Notes: a model not told the origin generated them from the letters alone. 64,000 nt of DNA from Harmothoe impar (GCA_947462335.1 OX381719.1:67755534-67819533); one strand, 5' to 3'. Numbered from the stretch's first letter, positions 40,901 to 53,669 are shown. Translations and numbers: made by a program.

Positions 40901-43039
40901 CTACCCTATGTAACTACTTGAAGTTCCAGAGACTGTCCCTAGGGGCCTCAGTGTATGCTTCTCAGGCTGGGAACTCTAAAGTCAGTTATGGTCAAGTTGG
41001 CTCAGTCAATTGAAATACCACAATAGAACTCCCTTGGTATCACTGAAGTTCCTTAATCACTTATTAATTATGCAATGAAACATGACCCAAATATAACACA
41101 AGTTTGTCAACAACGTTAGTGCCAGATGGAATACTTAAACTTAAGTAGGAAGAACTAAACTTAATTAATTCAATTAATAATCCACCAATTCAATTAGCAC
41201 TGACTTAACCCAATTATCAACCGAACACAAGTTGTCTAAGAATAAATAACATTCAACAAACTACTGGTGGCTAATTAACCTAATTTGACCCAATTAGTTA
41301 TAACTTGACCTAATTATAAACCTAACACAAGATCTGCACTCAACTTATTACCCAATGGATTAATCTATACTAATTAACTTAATCCTCCCAACTGCTAATT
41401 GCCTTGACCTAATTAACAATCACCTGACCTAATTATCAACCTAACACAAGATCTTTACTAAACTTATTACCCAATGGATTAATTTTAACCTAATTAACTT
41501 AATCCACCCAATTGCTAATTGTGTGAACCTAATTAATAATCACCTGACCTAATTATCAACCCAACACCAGATCTGCACTCAACTTATTACCCAATGGATT
41601 AATCTAAACTAATTAACCCAATCCTCCCAACTGCTAATTGCCTTGACCTAATTAACAATCACCTGACCTAATTATCAACCTAACACAAGATCTTTACTAA
41701 ACTTATTACCCAATGGATTAATTTTAACCTAATTAACTTAATCCACCCAATTGCTAATTGTGTGAACCTAATTAGTAATCACCTGACCTAATTATCGACC
41801 CAACACAAGTTCATCAGCTGTCCAATTACCAAGCAACACCAATACCTGTACCCATAAGCACCTATATCTACATTACTATATAAACACAGTGACCACTTGC
41901 AATTATTCATAATCCAAGTGGCAATAATAGCTTGTGTGTCTCTTATTCCCCAGACTCTGCATCACTACTGCACTTACAGCTCTGCCCCTCACTGCTCCCT
42001 CTACCAGACAAAGTCTCACCAGACGACCCCAAAGTCCAACAAATGTTATCAATGTTGCTACGTCACTAAATGTCTGAACACCTAAACAACCTGAAACTAT
42101 CTGCTCTCTGTTATCTGCGTGCCCAAGAATAGAAGTTGTTTACCCTGAGGGGGACAGCCTCTGTTTACCAGACTGAGTGCCTATCACCAAACTTGATACA
42201 GCAAACACTTTACACCAAACTGATACACTACACCCAGCCAATCAGCCAATTCCCTTCTACTGATATCCCTATACTCAAATGGCATACACACAATGTGCCC
42301 TCCGTACCTATTTTCTAATACTGAGCCAGACATGTATCGGTGAACCTTGGTTCTACCACTGTAAAAGCCTACAACAACAGACTCTATTTTAAACCATGTA
42401 TAGTGCAACTCAGACACTCTACGCAGTCAGACTTTGAATCAAAATAAGCTGCTCCTTGTAGAGAGCTGCTCCACAGGTCCCTTTTACAATAGATTTTCTA
42501 ACCAGCTTACTGCCACCAGTTTCCAAACATAAAATGCACCACACAGTGGGGAATTTCAAATACCCTTTTTGGAAAGGTTTTGAAAATTATGCCACCACTC
42601 TCACTTTCATTCTCACTGCCATTCTTTCACCACTTGACAAAATACCCCAACTACCTTACATTAATTGAAGTACCCTTTTCAGCATACATACATGAATACC
42701 ATGGTCATTACCTCCACATTAACCTCACAGTTGTGTGATCTCGCATAATTTTAAACCACCTAGTACCACTCAATCAATATTACCTCTGACATAATATCAC
42801 TTCAGATAAAATGCCATTTTAGCATGCATTTATCTGCTATCATTTATAATGTCATTACCACTACATCCTCCTTAATTACCTCCTCATTCAAGTTGACCTC
42901 AAAGTTCTTAGGTCAAACTGTTGCTCCCTTATAACAAAATAGACTGGCACTCACAGTTCCATCGCGAAGATTTCTGGCCCTCAGGCAGGCTGGTGGACCC
43001 ACACACAGACCACTGGTTACCTGCGGACCCTCAGTAGAG

Positions 43040-43379
43040 CAGCTGGACGAACCGACAGGCAGCTGGACGAACCGACAGGCAGCTGGACGAACCGACAGGC
43101 AGCTGGACGAACCGACAGGCAGCTGGACGAACCGACAGGCAGCTGGACGAACCGACAGGCAGCTGGGCGAACCGACAGGCAGCTGGACGAACCGACAGGC
43201 AGCTGGGCGAACCGACAGGCAGCTGGGCGAACCGACAGGCAGCTGGGCGAACCGACAGGCAGCTGGGCGAACCGACAGGCAGCTGGGCAAATGGACAGGC
43301 AGCTGGGCGAACCGACAGGCAGCTGGTCAAACCGACAGTCAGCTGGACGAACCGGCAGGCAGCTGGGCGAACTGACAGG
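43040..43379. repeat. 20-bp minisatellite, 17 copies (unit 3)
   Basis: Two more gacg-type copies than at 22781-23080; the variant order is otherwise the same. Confidence 0.97.
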
Positions 43380-43536
43380 ACCTTCAGAATGCTGGGTGGG
43401 CACAACTGGGCAGGCCCCGACACGTAGCAGACAGGAGACCAAGAGCAGGACTTAGTTCATTAGTAGGAGCGGCTTGCTTTGGCCTGGTTGTTTTGGCCTT
43501 AAGAACCCTGGTCACCGGCACCAAATTTACCTCATG

Positions 43537-44096
43537 TGTTGTAACATAACAACAATGAGAATAAATGTAATAACCAGGTTCTTTTATTCTGTCCAAGCCA
43601 ACTCCCACTCCTGCCCTCTGCTCAGGGTCTCTCACACTCTGGGCCTCACATCTCCCTGGCCTCCAGCCACCAGGCCTCCTCCTGCCCACCCCAGCCCTCT
43701 GGTCCCGTCGCTGACTCCGTCCCTCTGAGTCTCTGGCCGTGTGATCGAAGTCTCAGTGACTACCCTCTCGTGGTGCCTTGTGCACCACATATATGCACCT
43801 ATTTCTCCAGGGCTGGAGGGAGCGCCGGGAGCCGGTGGCCGTTACCTCATACACCGAAATAGCCATACTCTCTTCCGAGTGGTCCAAACCGACATCACGT
43901 CACATGCATTCTCCAATCACATACAATCACACCACATCGGACCACATCCACCCTCCCATACCCCCGTCTGGAACCAATTCCAAGAAGCTAGAAGGGGAGG
44001 GTGGTGGAAGAAGCAATCGACGCAAACTATAGATTAAATACAATTACATAGTGAATAATAATATAATTAACAATGGCCATACATGGTTATATTACA
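43537..44096 (-). repeat. 5' LTR, copy 3
   Basis: Carries the a variant typical of this position (43809). Confidence 0.88.
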
Positions 44097-44705
44097 GTGG
44101 GGGCCGTTATTCCTTAATCCAACAATTGTCAAATTTGATATGGAGATGGGCATTTGTGAGAGGTGAGAGACACATGTTTCATGGGATTAACTCATGTGCT
44201 GCCGGGATGGGAATTTTCTGCCAAAGTTTAGTTTTTAAATCAGACTTAAAAATGCGTTTTGAGGCACTAATTCTAACATCTATGTCAAGCTCATTTCAGA
44301 TAGTGGCTAAACTATATTCAAGACTCTTCTGGTAAAAGGTGGGATGGGGGAAGTTTACTCTCAACATAGGCCCGTCCCACAGTCTTGTCCTCAGCATACA
44401 CTGGTCCACATACTTATCATCATGTGCCCTTATGTGCTCAACAAGTATGGCAGTTTTAAGGCAATCTTAATACAGCGATTTTGGCATCTCTGGAGCTTTT
44501 TCAAAGCAGTTGTTCCCATACTAGCATATAATATGTCTCCATACTCCACAATTGGTAGTATGTACGCTTTGTTTATTATTATCATAGTTCCACTATCCAA
44601 ATATCGCGATATTTTACACAAGACATAGGCTCTTTAACTAACATTCCTTATTTGACTAGCCATGAATTTCTAGGACGGATCAACGCGATTGAATCCAAGT
44701 ATAAA
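44097..44705 (-). mobile_element. LINE RT C-terminus, copy 3
   Basis: As 23798-24406. One residue differs (LLST for LMST). Confidence 0.72.
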
Positions 44706-44786
44706 TAAGCGAGTGGGCGTGGCCGTGGTTCCTGAGCAGCTCACCAGAGGGCGCCCCAGACTGACCTGATTAGTGAGCAGCTCATT

Positions 44787-44879
44787 GATTGGCTGTGAGT
44801 GGCTCAATAACAATGCGTCTGATTGGCTGCAGCTCGGGGACCATGGTTACTTCTTCTTGTTGGGCCCATGCTATAAATG
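44787..44879 (+). promoter_or_regulatory. DIRS promoter, copy 3
   Basis: Same CCAAT and TATA arrangement as 24488-24580. Confidence 0.65.
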
Positions 44880-44993
44880 GGCAGTTTCATGGTTTCATGG
44901 CCAGTGGCCTTTGAATCTCCAGACCGTTCACACCTGTTCACTAATTTTAAATTTTTGGCAGTTGAATTTTGAATTTTTCAAAATTGTCTCGAG

Positions 44994-45902
44994 ATGGTAC
45001 GAGGAAGGAGAGGCAGAAGGAGTCTGACTCCAGATGTCTCGGCCGCTACATAGGAAGCTAACAATACTGAGGGAGCAGTTGGTGGGCAGCAGCCTACCAT
45101 GCCACCCGCTGTGGTGATCTCTCCTCAGGTTGTTGAGAAGACCATGGAGGAACGTTTGGCGACCCAAGACAAACTCCTAGCGACCCAGGACGAGAGACTC
45201 GTCAGGATGGAGGCGATCCTGGTGAAGTTGAGTGAAACCAAGAGCAGTAGTTCCAGGAAGAGGCACCAGTCGTCGCCCCGGCGCCATGCAAGAAGTGGGT
45301 CACGACGACCTAGATCTACTCGTCGTTCTAGGTCACACCGACGGTCACCTTCGAGAGAGTCAGTTTCCTCGCTGTCAGATGCCTCTAGATCACCCTCACC
45401 TAAACGCAGTAAGCCTTATTCTCAAGAGAACTTTATAGCTAGGCATGAGAAAGTTAACACCTTTGACAAACTAATGTTGGTCAACATTAGAACGGTCAAC
45501 ATTTGTATAGAACAAGGTACCGACGCACAGGCAGTGCTGGATCATATGGAGCGTCTTTGTGTAAAAGCAGCAAATAAGGTGTACCAGGTTGAAGCCCTTA
45601 TCTCATATGATAAGGCTGTAAGAGCTAGAGCAAATTTAAAGGGGCTGTCAGCTTTCAAGAATGTAGAAACCGCTGACATTTTGACTTATTTCTGTTATGA
45701 CAACACTGAAGTGGCCAAACAGGCGACCAAGGTCAAAAAATCAGTTTCCAAATCAGAGGGACCTAGGTCTTGTTTTGCTTTCAACAAGGTGTCAGGTTGC
45801 AGCTCGCAGGGGTGTAGATATAAGCACCAATGCATGTTCTGCAAATCTTCCTCACATGGGGCTTTTGATTGTAAGAATGAGTCTAAGTCGGTCTCTAAGT
45901 AG
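44994..45902 (+). CDS. DIRS-type Gag, copy 3
   Basis: As 24695-25603, with the early TAG at 45051-45053. One Val-to-Met change near the coiled-coil start (EKTMEERL). Confidence 0.82.
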
Positions 45903-46475
45903 GATGTTGAGGATGTGCTACTTAAGGAGTCTATAATTCAGATTGCCCTAGACCCTGAAGTAGTTACCTCCAAAGCCCAAACTCAGGCTATCAAAAATGA
46001 GTCAGGTATTTTTGGGAGTCCTAAGACTTTTTTGGGCGACCCAGAATGTTCAAAAAACCTCGAGAACTTTGAAAATAATTTTTCTTCTCGAGATAGTTCA
46101 AAAAAATTTGAAAATTTTGAGGATATTTCAAATTGTTCAAAAAATGTAAACTTCTCACCAGGCAGTAATTTACCTGGAGAATTAGGCAATCTACTTGATA
46201 CACCTAATAATTTGTTATTTCAAATTGAAGGTGATAGTGATACACCTGTAATTAAGGTGTATGAAAACTGTTTGGCTGGTACATGTAAATGCATGCATTT
46301 GATTGGGGGCAGAAGTACAAACCTTATGCCCTGCAGATTTGCCCATTTCTTGTTTGGCCAGGGCAATGTTCTGCCCCATGACCCTGATATAGCCAATTTT
46401 ATTTGGCAGGGAGTTGTAAACGGTTTCAAAATTGTTGACAATAATTGTGAAACCGAGTATTTTTGTAAAAATTAA
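45903..46475 (+). CDS. DIRS pre-RT segment, copy 3
   Basis: As 25604-26176, between TAG 45900-45902 and TAA 46473-46475. Confidence 0.65.
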   Translation, partial: DVEDVLLKESIIQIALDPEVVTSKAQTQAIKNESGIFGSPKTFLGDPECSKNLENFENNFSSRDSSKKFENFEDISNCSKNVNFSPGSNLPGELGNLLDTPNNLLFQIEGDSDTPVIKVYENCLAGTCKCMHLIGGRSTNLMPCRFAHFLFGQGNVLPHDPDIANFIWQGVVNGFKIVDNNCETEYFCKN

Positions 46476-47930
46476 AACTCTATTCTCGAGGACAATTTTT
46501 ACTCAGAAATGTGTGACCTAGTTCAGCAAGAGACCCAGGCAGGGTTAGTGACTCAGACAAAAATGAGACCTAGATGTGTCCATGCTCTAGGTGGGATTTC
46601 TAAATCGAATGGTAAACTTAGGCCTATTACAGATTGTAGCATGCCAGAAAAGAAGGCTATAAATAATTTTATGCAGCAAACTTATAAGCCATTTACTTAT
46701 AATTCAGTTAGCACTGCAGTAACACTTTTGGATCAAGGTGATCACATGGCTGTTATAGATTTGAAATCAGCCTATAGAACAGTGAATGTGTATGCCCCTC
46801 ACTGTACCTTTCAGGGTTTCAGGTGGAATTTTGGTTCGGGTTATGAAAATTATGAGAACAACAGGCTGTCATTCGGTCTGAGGTGTGCGCCTTATATTTT
46901 TAACCAGATATCTGAATTTATAGTTTTGGTGGGTAGAGCATATGGAGTTGGTAAGGTGGTGAATTACCTTGAAGATTTCTTAATAATTTGTGACTCTGAG
47001 CTGGAGTGTCTTCGCCAGCGAGACCTTTTGATAGAGGTAATGGAATTTTTGGGGTTTAATGTTGCTTTTAATAAAGTCACTTCTCCATGTACTACTACCA
47101 CCTTTTTAGGGATTACAATAGATTCTGTTAATATGGAACTAACCCTGCCGGAGGAAAAGCTGTTTAAGCTTAATAGAGCCTTAGAAGAGTGTATTGGTCA
47201 GTCTCATGCTACCAAGAAGCAATTGCAAAGCATTGGTGGGTTAATGAGTTTCTGCTCGTCGGTGGTCAGGGGTGGAAGAACTTTTAGTAGGCGCCTCTTT
47301 GACTTGTGTGCCAGAGCAAAAGATAAAGGTTCCATCTATTTATGTGAAGAAACTAGGAAAGACCTACAGTGGTGGAAACGCTTCTGCAGGTATTTTAATT
47401 GTAATTCTTTAATTCCGAAAGATATGACAGAATGTCCAATTGTCTCTGATGCTTCAACCAAGGGCTTTGGAGCCTGGTCGGGTACAGATTTCATATATGG
47501 TGTGTGGGAAAAAGAATTTTTTCCTGCTACTGATTGCAATCATAGAGTTCTTCCACCCTTGTTAGACAGACTTGACGTTCATGAAGGCAATATAAATGTG
47601 TATGAGTTGTGGCCGGTAGTGCTTGGTTTGAAGCGCTGGGCCAAAAAGTATGCAAACTCTAGAATTAATTTCATTACCGACAACATGCAGGTCTTAGCTA
47701 ACCTTAATTCTGGTAGAAGCAAAAATCATCTCAGTATGGAATGGCTCAGAGAAATATTCTGGCTATGTTTCATATATAATATAGACATTTTCGCTACTTA
47801 TATTAAATCTGAGGATAATATATTAGCTGATCAATTATCCAGACTACCTTATAAAGGTTATATGTCCTTGTGTAATAATACTTTGGCGTTGAATAACATG
47901 TGCTGTGTGTATTTGCAGGAAACCTTTTAA
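46476..47930 (+). CDS. DIRS reverse transcriptase/RNase H, copy 3
   Basis: As 26177-27631. It keeps YLED. It differs at two residues: Pro for Leu before KDMTECP and Asn for His before FITDN. Confidence 0.92.
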   Translation, partial: NSILEDNFYSEMCDLVQQETQAGLVTQTKMRPRCVHALGGISKSNGKLRPITDCSMPEKKAINNFMQQTYKPFTYNSVSTAVTLLDQGDHMAVIDLKSAYRTVNVYAPHCTFQGFRWNFGSGYENYENNRLSFGLRCAPYIFNQISEFIVLVGRAYGVGKVVNYLEDFLIICDSELECLRQRDLLIEVMEFLGFNVAFNKVTSPCTTTTFLGITIDSVNMELTLPEEKLFKLNRALEECIGQSHATKKQLQSIGGLMSFCSSVVRGGRTFSRRLFDLCARAKDKGSIYLCEETRKDLQWWKRFCRYFNCNSLIPKDMTECPIVSDASTKGFGAWSGTDFIYGVWEKEFFPATDCNHRVLPPLLDRLDVHEGNINVYELWPVVLGLKRWAKKYANSRINFITDNMQVLANLNSGRSKNHLSMEWLREIFWLCFIYNIDIFATYIKSEDNILADQLSRLPYKGYMSLCNNTLALNNMCCVYLQETF

Positions 47931-47970
47931 CCACATTGATGGACCAGCAGCAGACCCTTTTGGAGGCTAG

Positions 47971-48846
47971 CTTATATCTGATTCAACTAAGTTGACGAGA
48001 GCAGCTCAATTGAGAAGGTATAAGAAATTCTGTACCCTATGTAATTTTATAGAGTGTCCGTGCTCTTCAAGGCAAGCTAGGCTATATGCTACATACTTAT
48101 CGTCCAGGGTTAAACCTGTGTCTGTAAGGAATTATTTGTCTGCTGTTTGGTACCAATGTAAATTCTTAGGTTATCAGGATTTCTCTATGTGTTTTATGGT
48201 AAAACAATTATTAAATGGTATTGATAGGACTTTTATGTCTTTAAATAACCTTTCCAGATATCCCCTTTCAGTCATTGAGTTGTTGGCTATTTTTAAATTA
48301 ATAAATCTGCATAATCCTGATGATAGGTCATTCTGGCTTGCAGTGTTGCTGTGCTTCAGGGGCCTTCTGCGAAAATGTCATGTGACGAGTTCAAGACATT
48401 TGTTGACATGTGGGGACATATCTGTGTCTTCAAATCATGTGTCAGTGACGATTTGGTCTTCTAAGACTGACCAATTTGGCAAGAAACCATTCAAAATTTA
48501 CTTGCATCACATTCCTGGTTCCCCTTTGTGTGTAAAGTCTCTTTTGGTAAAGGCCACAAAAAGGTCACACAAGAATTCTAAATTATTACATTTGGAATAT
48601 AATGCCTTCAACTCTAGACTTAAAGGTTTATCTAAGGATATTGGTTTACCGGTAGACAGGATTAGCACCCATTCGCTAAGACATGGGGGTGCTTCCTTGT
48701 TGAAGTCATTAGGTGTCCCAGTTACTTCCATTATGACTGTGGGTAACTGGAAATCTAGTGCTGTTTATAATTACTTGCATAATACTAGGAAGGATTTGTT
48801 GTTAATTGATTATCTTCCTGTGAAATATTATTCGTCTTTAATGTAA
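47971..48846 (+). CDS. DIRS tyrosine recombinase, copy 3
   Basis: Protein identical to that at 27672-28547 over the visible core. Confidence 0.9.
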   Translation, partial: LISDSTKLTRAAQLRRYKKFCTLCNFIECPCSSRQARLYATYLSSRVKPVSVRNYLSAVWYQCKFLGYQDFSMCFMVKQLLNGIDRTFMSLNNLSRYPLSVIELLAIFKLINLHNPDDRSFWLAVLLCFRGLLRKCHVTSSRHLLTCGDISVSSNHVSVTIWSSKTDQFGKKPFKIYLHHIPGSPLCVKSLLVKATKRSHKNSKLLHLEYNAFNSRLKGLSKDIGLPVDRISTHSLRHGGASLLKSLGVPVTSIMTVGNWKSSAVYNYLHNTRKDLLLIDYLPVKYYSSLM

Positions 48847-49631
48847 TTTCATTACATTGTGGTTGGTGTGTTTTTGGCCTGGTAATATCTGATACTTGAC
48901 ACCAAACCCACTGACTTCTCAATTTGTTCACATGTATATACTCATAGTAATTATATACTCAGAATAATTATATTAATATATAATATATTGATTCTATTAC
49001 TCAGATTAATATATAATATATTGTACCTTGTTCCGACAAAGGTGGACTCGAGGATAGCTGTTTGAGTGGGTGGAATTCTGTGCAGATCGAGCTCGATGTT
49101 TGCACACTCCTTGCTTTTTTTCGTGCACGTAAGCCATTGTGACCCCTCGTTGCGTTGACTGATGGTGGACTGAGAGAGGGACCCTGTAACCCTTTCATAT
49201 ATATATGTCAGGCGCAGAATAGGAACCAGCCCAATTCCGGAATTACCCAGGTACAATTCCGGAACCACACAGGGCAATTCTGGAATTGTTCCCTAATTAC
49301 ATTGGGCAGTTTCAGAATTCCTAGCTATTCTACACATATAGCATTAGATATATTTGTCAATGTTGTTTGAGTATGCTGTGCCACACCTTGGAGGTGTGAA
49401 AACATTCAGTATAAGGTCCCCATACATCCCACACTTCACTGTAGGTGTGAATAAGTTGTGGCAGTAATCCCTCTGGTGTGATAAAACAATTTGAGTTCAG
49501 TTGCCTGTAACCCAACAAAGAGCTAAGCAATACTATAACATGTCTTTGTAAATACTTTTTCTACCCTACCTTTCTGTTTATGCAATGCACCAGCTTGTTT
49601 TATAAGACTTGTCATTGAGATGTTGAAGTTC
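48847..49631. other. Noncoding spacer, copy 3
   Basis: As 28548-29331, with ttgctttttttcgtg at about 49111-49125 where the others read ttgctgttttcgtg. Confidence 0.6.
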
Positions 49632-49659
49632 CGATATTGCGCAAATATCGATATTGCGC
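49632..49659. repeat. Paired cgatattgcgc motif, copy 4
   Basis: Identical to 9094-9121. Confidence 0.6.
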
Positions 49660-49675
49660 GTGACATATACGCTGT

Positions 49676-50098
49676 CTAGCAGTCGAAGATGTAGCCCTTA
49701 CGTCTCTTGTGGTTAAGCCGCGAACCGCTTCCCGTTTGAACAGATTCTCGACTTATGCGTTTCACTCCTTTTTTTTGAGGTCCTCTCTTTGGAGTTTTCT
49801 CCGTACCTATTAATCGACCTGCCAAGTTCTTCATGCTGGCGATCCCTGCTGTTGAAAGATCGCTGGCTATTACATCCTTGGCCACGCCCACACCAGCGCA
49901 CAACAGGGTTTTCCCAACGGTTTTCAAAGAAGGTGTGGCCGAGCGCATCAGCCCTAACAGAGCACCACCAAATCCGTGACCGTTCTGGAAAGCGCGGCGG
50001 CTGTCAACACAGTGGCCAAATTGAGCGTTTTAGTAAGAACTGTAACCTTCGTTGGTTGTACTTCTCAGCGTGAAGTAAGGTGGATGTGTTTTTATCAT
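49676..50098 (-). pseudogene. pVI-like protein, copy 4
   Basis: Copy of 9138-9560 with the TAA at 50030-50032. Confidence 0.72.
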
Positions 50099-50648
50099 GT
50101 CTCTGCGTTTTCTTGGGCGAGAGGTTCCTTTCATATCGTTCTACCGGTCTGAGATAAAGTGTCACCGTCACCTCTCCTCTTTTAAATGGTATGGGTCGAC
50201 TGGTTCTGTCTCTTAAGTAGATACCCATGTCGTCAAACTGTTGCGACTTCAAAGGGAAATAATCCAAATGGGGAAAACTGCTTGTATTGAACCCTTGTTT
50301 TTTCCGCTTCTGTTGACTGCGACGCAGCGTAGAAGAGATACGTTCACGTCATCTCCATTTTTTTAACCACCTGTTTCGATAATTTGTTATTTTCATGTCT
50401 GTTTTATCGGCGGCGCTGAGCGCTGGGGGGTTTTCTTTTTTCTCTTTGGTAGGATCTCGTGACGTTGCGTTTTTCTCATTGCTACTTACAGACCTAACCG
50501 CTCTTACACTACCTTCTCCTCCTCCTCTTCCTCCTCCTCCTCCTCCTTCTCCTCCTCCTCCTCCTCCTCCTTCTCCTCCTTCTTCTCCGTCTTCTGTCTC
50601 TGTGTTACCCATGTCTCCGTTCACCTTGGTCCAGTCCACCTTTTCCAA
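50004..50648 (-). pseudogene. Minor-capsid/penton-like C-terminus, copy 4
   Basis: Copy of 9466-10086 with the internal TGA at 50349-50351 and the longest Gly/Glu tract. Confidence 0.6.
50512..50593. repeat. CCT/CTT microsatellite, copy 4
   Basis: 24 bp longer than the copy at 9974-10032, one triplet longer than at 30212-30291. Confidence 0.95.
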
Positions 50649-50886
50649 GTGCCTGTAACGCTCTTTGACTACTTCGTCTTACTGTTTCTGCATTAGCCAA
50701 GTCTTGCTCCGGCTTCACCCAGTCCACTTTTAGTTGTGCCTCTAACAGAGGTTGGTTGTTTAATACTCTTGACGTCTGTTCCCAAAATATGCCTTCCCGT
50801 AGAAGAGAGATAATGAAGAAATCCTCCTTCAGTACATTACTCCATGTAGACCCGTGAAAAGCTAAATGTCTCTGCTTTTCAGGTGG
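50605..50886 (-). CDS. Unidentified ORF, copy 4 (see 10043-10324)
   Basis: Equivalent frame in unit 3's right end. One base differs (aaaatatgcc for aagatatgcc near 50787), changing one residue. Confidence 0.33.
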   Translation of the reverse strand, partial: PPEKQRHLAFHGSTWSNVLKEDFFIISLLREGIFWEQTSRVLNNQPLLEAQLKVDWVKPEQDLANAETVRRSSQRALQALGKGGLDQGERRHG

Positions 50887-51901
50887 TCAGGTGACAGCGG
50901 TGGTCTATAAAACAACGAGGAGTGAAGTCTGAAATAACGGCAAGGGGTGTGTCGTACAATTTGCTCTCTTTGTCCGAGTCTGCAGTTAGTGCTTGGTGTG
51001 AAGTGGGCTGTTCCAGGTTTTGATTCCCTTTTTTATACAGAGGGTTTCTGAACATGTCACCGGTGGGATCTTCCCGAGCCAATACATTTTTAAAGTCCGA
51101 GAACCCCTCTGATCATTTCACTGTCTTCCTAAATCTGGCGGCGTCGTCCAATAACTTTATTATATTTATTCCACTCTCAGGAGGTTTTTCTTCACCCAAC
51201 ATCTTGCTCACCATGCCTTGTTCGTCCAATTTCACCAAGTCAGAGCGTCGCAGTGTGTCAAACAATTTAGTGCTCTGAGATTGATGTCTCATTGGAGCGC
51301 TGTAGAGCACTTCCAGAAGAATTCGCTCATCCGGAGTCTCGACGGGAAATGTAGCACCAGCTACTAATGATGGTATGTTGCTGTTGTTTGGGTTTGAGAG
51401 GAGAAATTGTAACCTGTTCAACAACTTCTTGTATTTAATCATTTTCTGGCCCGATTCCAAATTAGGGTCGTTCAACACAAAGTCCAACTCTCTGTAGACA
51501 AACTTTAGCACTTTGTGTAAATACTGCGTTAGAGTGTAAACCTTGTTCAGCTTTTTTGCGGTAATAAGTCATTTTGGGTTTTGTGGTGGTGCTAGTGGTG
51601 GTGGTGGTAGTCGTAGTGGTAGTAGTTTTGGTGATGGTAGTGCTGTCCGTAATAAAGGATGGTCCCCGGTACTGGTGACGGTAGCAGTTGGTGCTTCGGT
51701 GTCGGTGGAGAATGCGGAGCGCTGTTCATGTTGAACATGAGGAGAATAATTAGTAGAAGCAAGAGCGCTACTTGTGAGAAGAAGGCCACCAACCAAAGCA
51801 GGTGCCACATCCGTAGGTCCTCGAAACTTAGAGAGAAGTCTAGGGTCGACGAGAGCCAAACGCTTATAGTGTTGCTCTTCTTCCCGGTCTGTCATCGACA
51901 T
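50879..51901 (-). pseudogene. Conserved Maverick helical protein, copy 4
   Basis: Copy of 10317-11339 with TGA codons at 51569-51571 and 51113-51115. Confidence 0.7.
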
Positions 51902-51933
51902 AGCAGTGGTGGCGACGCGGCGAAGGAGGAGCT

Positions 51934-52182
51934 CTAGACACCAAGGATGCGTTTAATAAGAGGCAAGGCCAGACCTATGAGAGCCGGAAGAATAAAATCA
52001 CCCTCCTGAACCAACCTGGCTCATTTCTTTTTGATGGAAGTACTTTTCTTGGCCACCGTCCTTAACACGTCAGCACATTCTCTGAGACTTTCCAGTTGAG
52101 CCTCCGAGAGTGAAATGTTTCCCACCAGTAAATTCTGGCAGAAGTCGATCAGTGTCGTGATCAAATCGTCACATCCAGAGCT
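51934..52182 (-). pseudogene. Small Polinton protein, copy 4
   Basis: Copy of 11372-11620 with the TGA at 52021-52023. Confidence 0.66.
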
Positions 52183-52880
52183 CACAATATGTACACATGA
52201 ACAAAGACGATCTGGTCGTATATAGACGGAGAGAGGACCGTATCCTTAGGTCGTCCGGTGTTGTCTGCTAGAAGTCCAGCAGAAGGTATGAGTGAGGCGG
52301 CTTTCAAGAGCTCATGGGTAAATATAATAGACAAGGTGGTCGAGTGGGACGGAAACACCTGACGAGACAGAGCCGCTATCTGTCCCATGTCACAAGGGTT
52401 CTTGAAAACGAGTATGTAGTGAGCGATCAAACTCATAGTCCGGAATTGAGGTGATTTCAGAAAGAGGTTTTGAGTGATGTATATCACACTCATGTTCCAG
52501 TGATGCAAATACTTGGTGAATATGTCTGCTACCACTTGCTGATTCAAGCTACTTATTAAATTGTCCAATATGAAAAGAGTATGAGGTGGGAGAGGGGAAG
52601 ATTCTTTTGCTTCTTCATCCCTCTCTATATCTTCTTTCTCGGGGTGTCCTTCTCTGAATTCCACTCCGTAGTCTTTTTGCATTTTTTCAAAGAGCGGTTG
52701 CCACTCACTGTAATGGTAAAAAACTTGTTCCACAGGTGGTGTGACAAAGTTGCTAATGTCACTAATGAAGAGATCCACCAAACACAATTTTTCACAGCCT
52801 GACGGTCCACTGATGATACAACTGAATGGTCAAGGATCGAAATCTATTTCTGTAAAAGGTTTCGTTTTTTCACGCCACAT
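52182..52880 (-). pseudogene. Packaging ATPase, copy 4
   Basis: Copy of the ATPase at 11620-12318 with the TGA at 52830-52832. No difference in the translated protein was seen. Confidence 0.9.
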
Positions 52881-52884
52881 TTCA

Positions 52885-53028
52885 ACGTAACAGCCACAGT
52901 AACAGTAGCAGCAGCAGTAGCAGATGTAGCCGTAGCAGCAGCAGCAGAGTAGTAGCAGCAGAGTAGCAGCAGCAGCAACAGGTAACAGAGACACAGCAGT
53001 AGCAGTAGCAGTAGCGTGGTAGTAGTGT
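52885..53028. repeat. CAG/TAG triplet microsatellite, copy 4
   Basis: Same tract as 12323-12466; no length change seen. Confidence 0.9.
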
Positions 53029-53351
53029 TTCTCCGTGTTACGCTAAGTGATGAATGCTTCTGGGAAGAGAGGTGTAATGAGGTTGTTGTCCTTACATGTC
53101 ACAGCCCCCTGACAATTTAAGATACTTTTTATATCTTTTTTCTTATTTAAAATTTATTTTTTTCACTCTGTTTCAAACTGTATCAGCCATGAAATTAGAA
53201 TTAGCTATAATTACAAATGATTTATCATTGAGAAACTTCTTTTAATTCAATTTGAGTAAAGTCTACCGCTTTTCCCTTTTTTCCCTTTATTATAAATTAA
53301 ACCTATTTCTTCAATGACCTCTGTAAAATAAACAACGGTGTTTTGACATCA

Positions 53352-53669
53352 CTAGATCAGAAAATTTATCAGGGAAAGATGTACAAGGTCAAAATAAGCA
53401 AATTGGATGATAATCGTCAAAGAAAAATGTCTCCTTTTTTTTAGTTCATTTACGTGATAATAGATTTGATAACAGGTGACAACATTGAAACATTTAGAAA
53501 AGGAGTCGAGATCGGCAATCACACACACCCAACGAGTGGGAGGCAAAGTTACCAGCAGATAACAAACATCGCCTTCAAATTTTTTCATGGCACTTATTCT
53601 GACCGAGTTTGAAAACTCTTTTGTTTCATGAAACGCCCAACGAATGGGTGCACTGAGAGTAGTCATCAC
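53352..53669 (-). CDS. Unidentified 105-residue ORF, copy 4
   Basis: Same sequence as 12790-13107. Confidence 0.4.
   Translation of the reverse strand: MMTTLSAPIRWAFHETKEFSNSVRISAMKKFEGDVCYLLVTLPPTRWVCVIADLDSFSKCFNVVTCYQIYYHVNELKKRRHFSLTIIIQFAYFDLVHLSLINFLI

Larger units (their letters stand above)
37418..44096 (-). mobile_element. LARD-like LTR element, copy 3
   Basis: As 17159-23797. The interior repeats fall at about 38159-38849, 39171-39323, 40168-40216, 40459-40899, 41179-41819 and 43040-43379. It is 40 bp longer because of two additional 20-bp minisatellite copies. Confidence 0.85.
44706..48939 (+). mobile_element. DIRS-order retrotransposon, copy 3
   Basis: As 24407-28640, with scattered base changes. 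Confidence 0.85.
30911..51213. repeat. Tandem macro-repeat unit 3 (full length, 20,303 bp)
   Basis: The second full-length copy, colinear with unit 2. The extra 44 bp come mainly from two more 20-bp minisatellite copies (43040-43379) and small CCT and poly-T changes. It shares variants with unit 4, such as agagcttatttc near 33894 and gtccaa near 34251, which suggests units 3 and 4 are the closest pair. Confidence 0.97.
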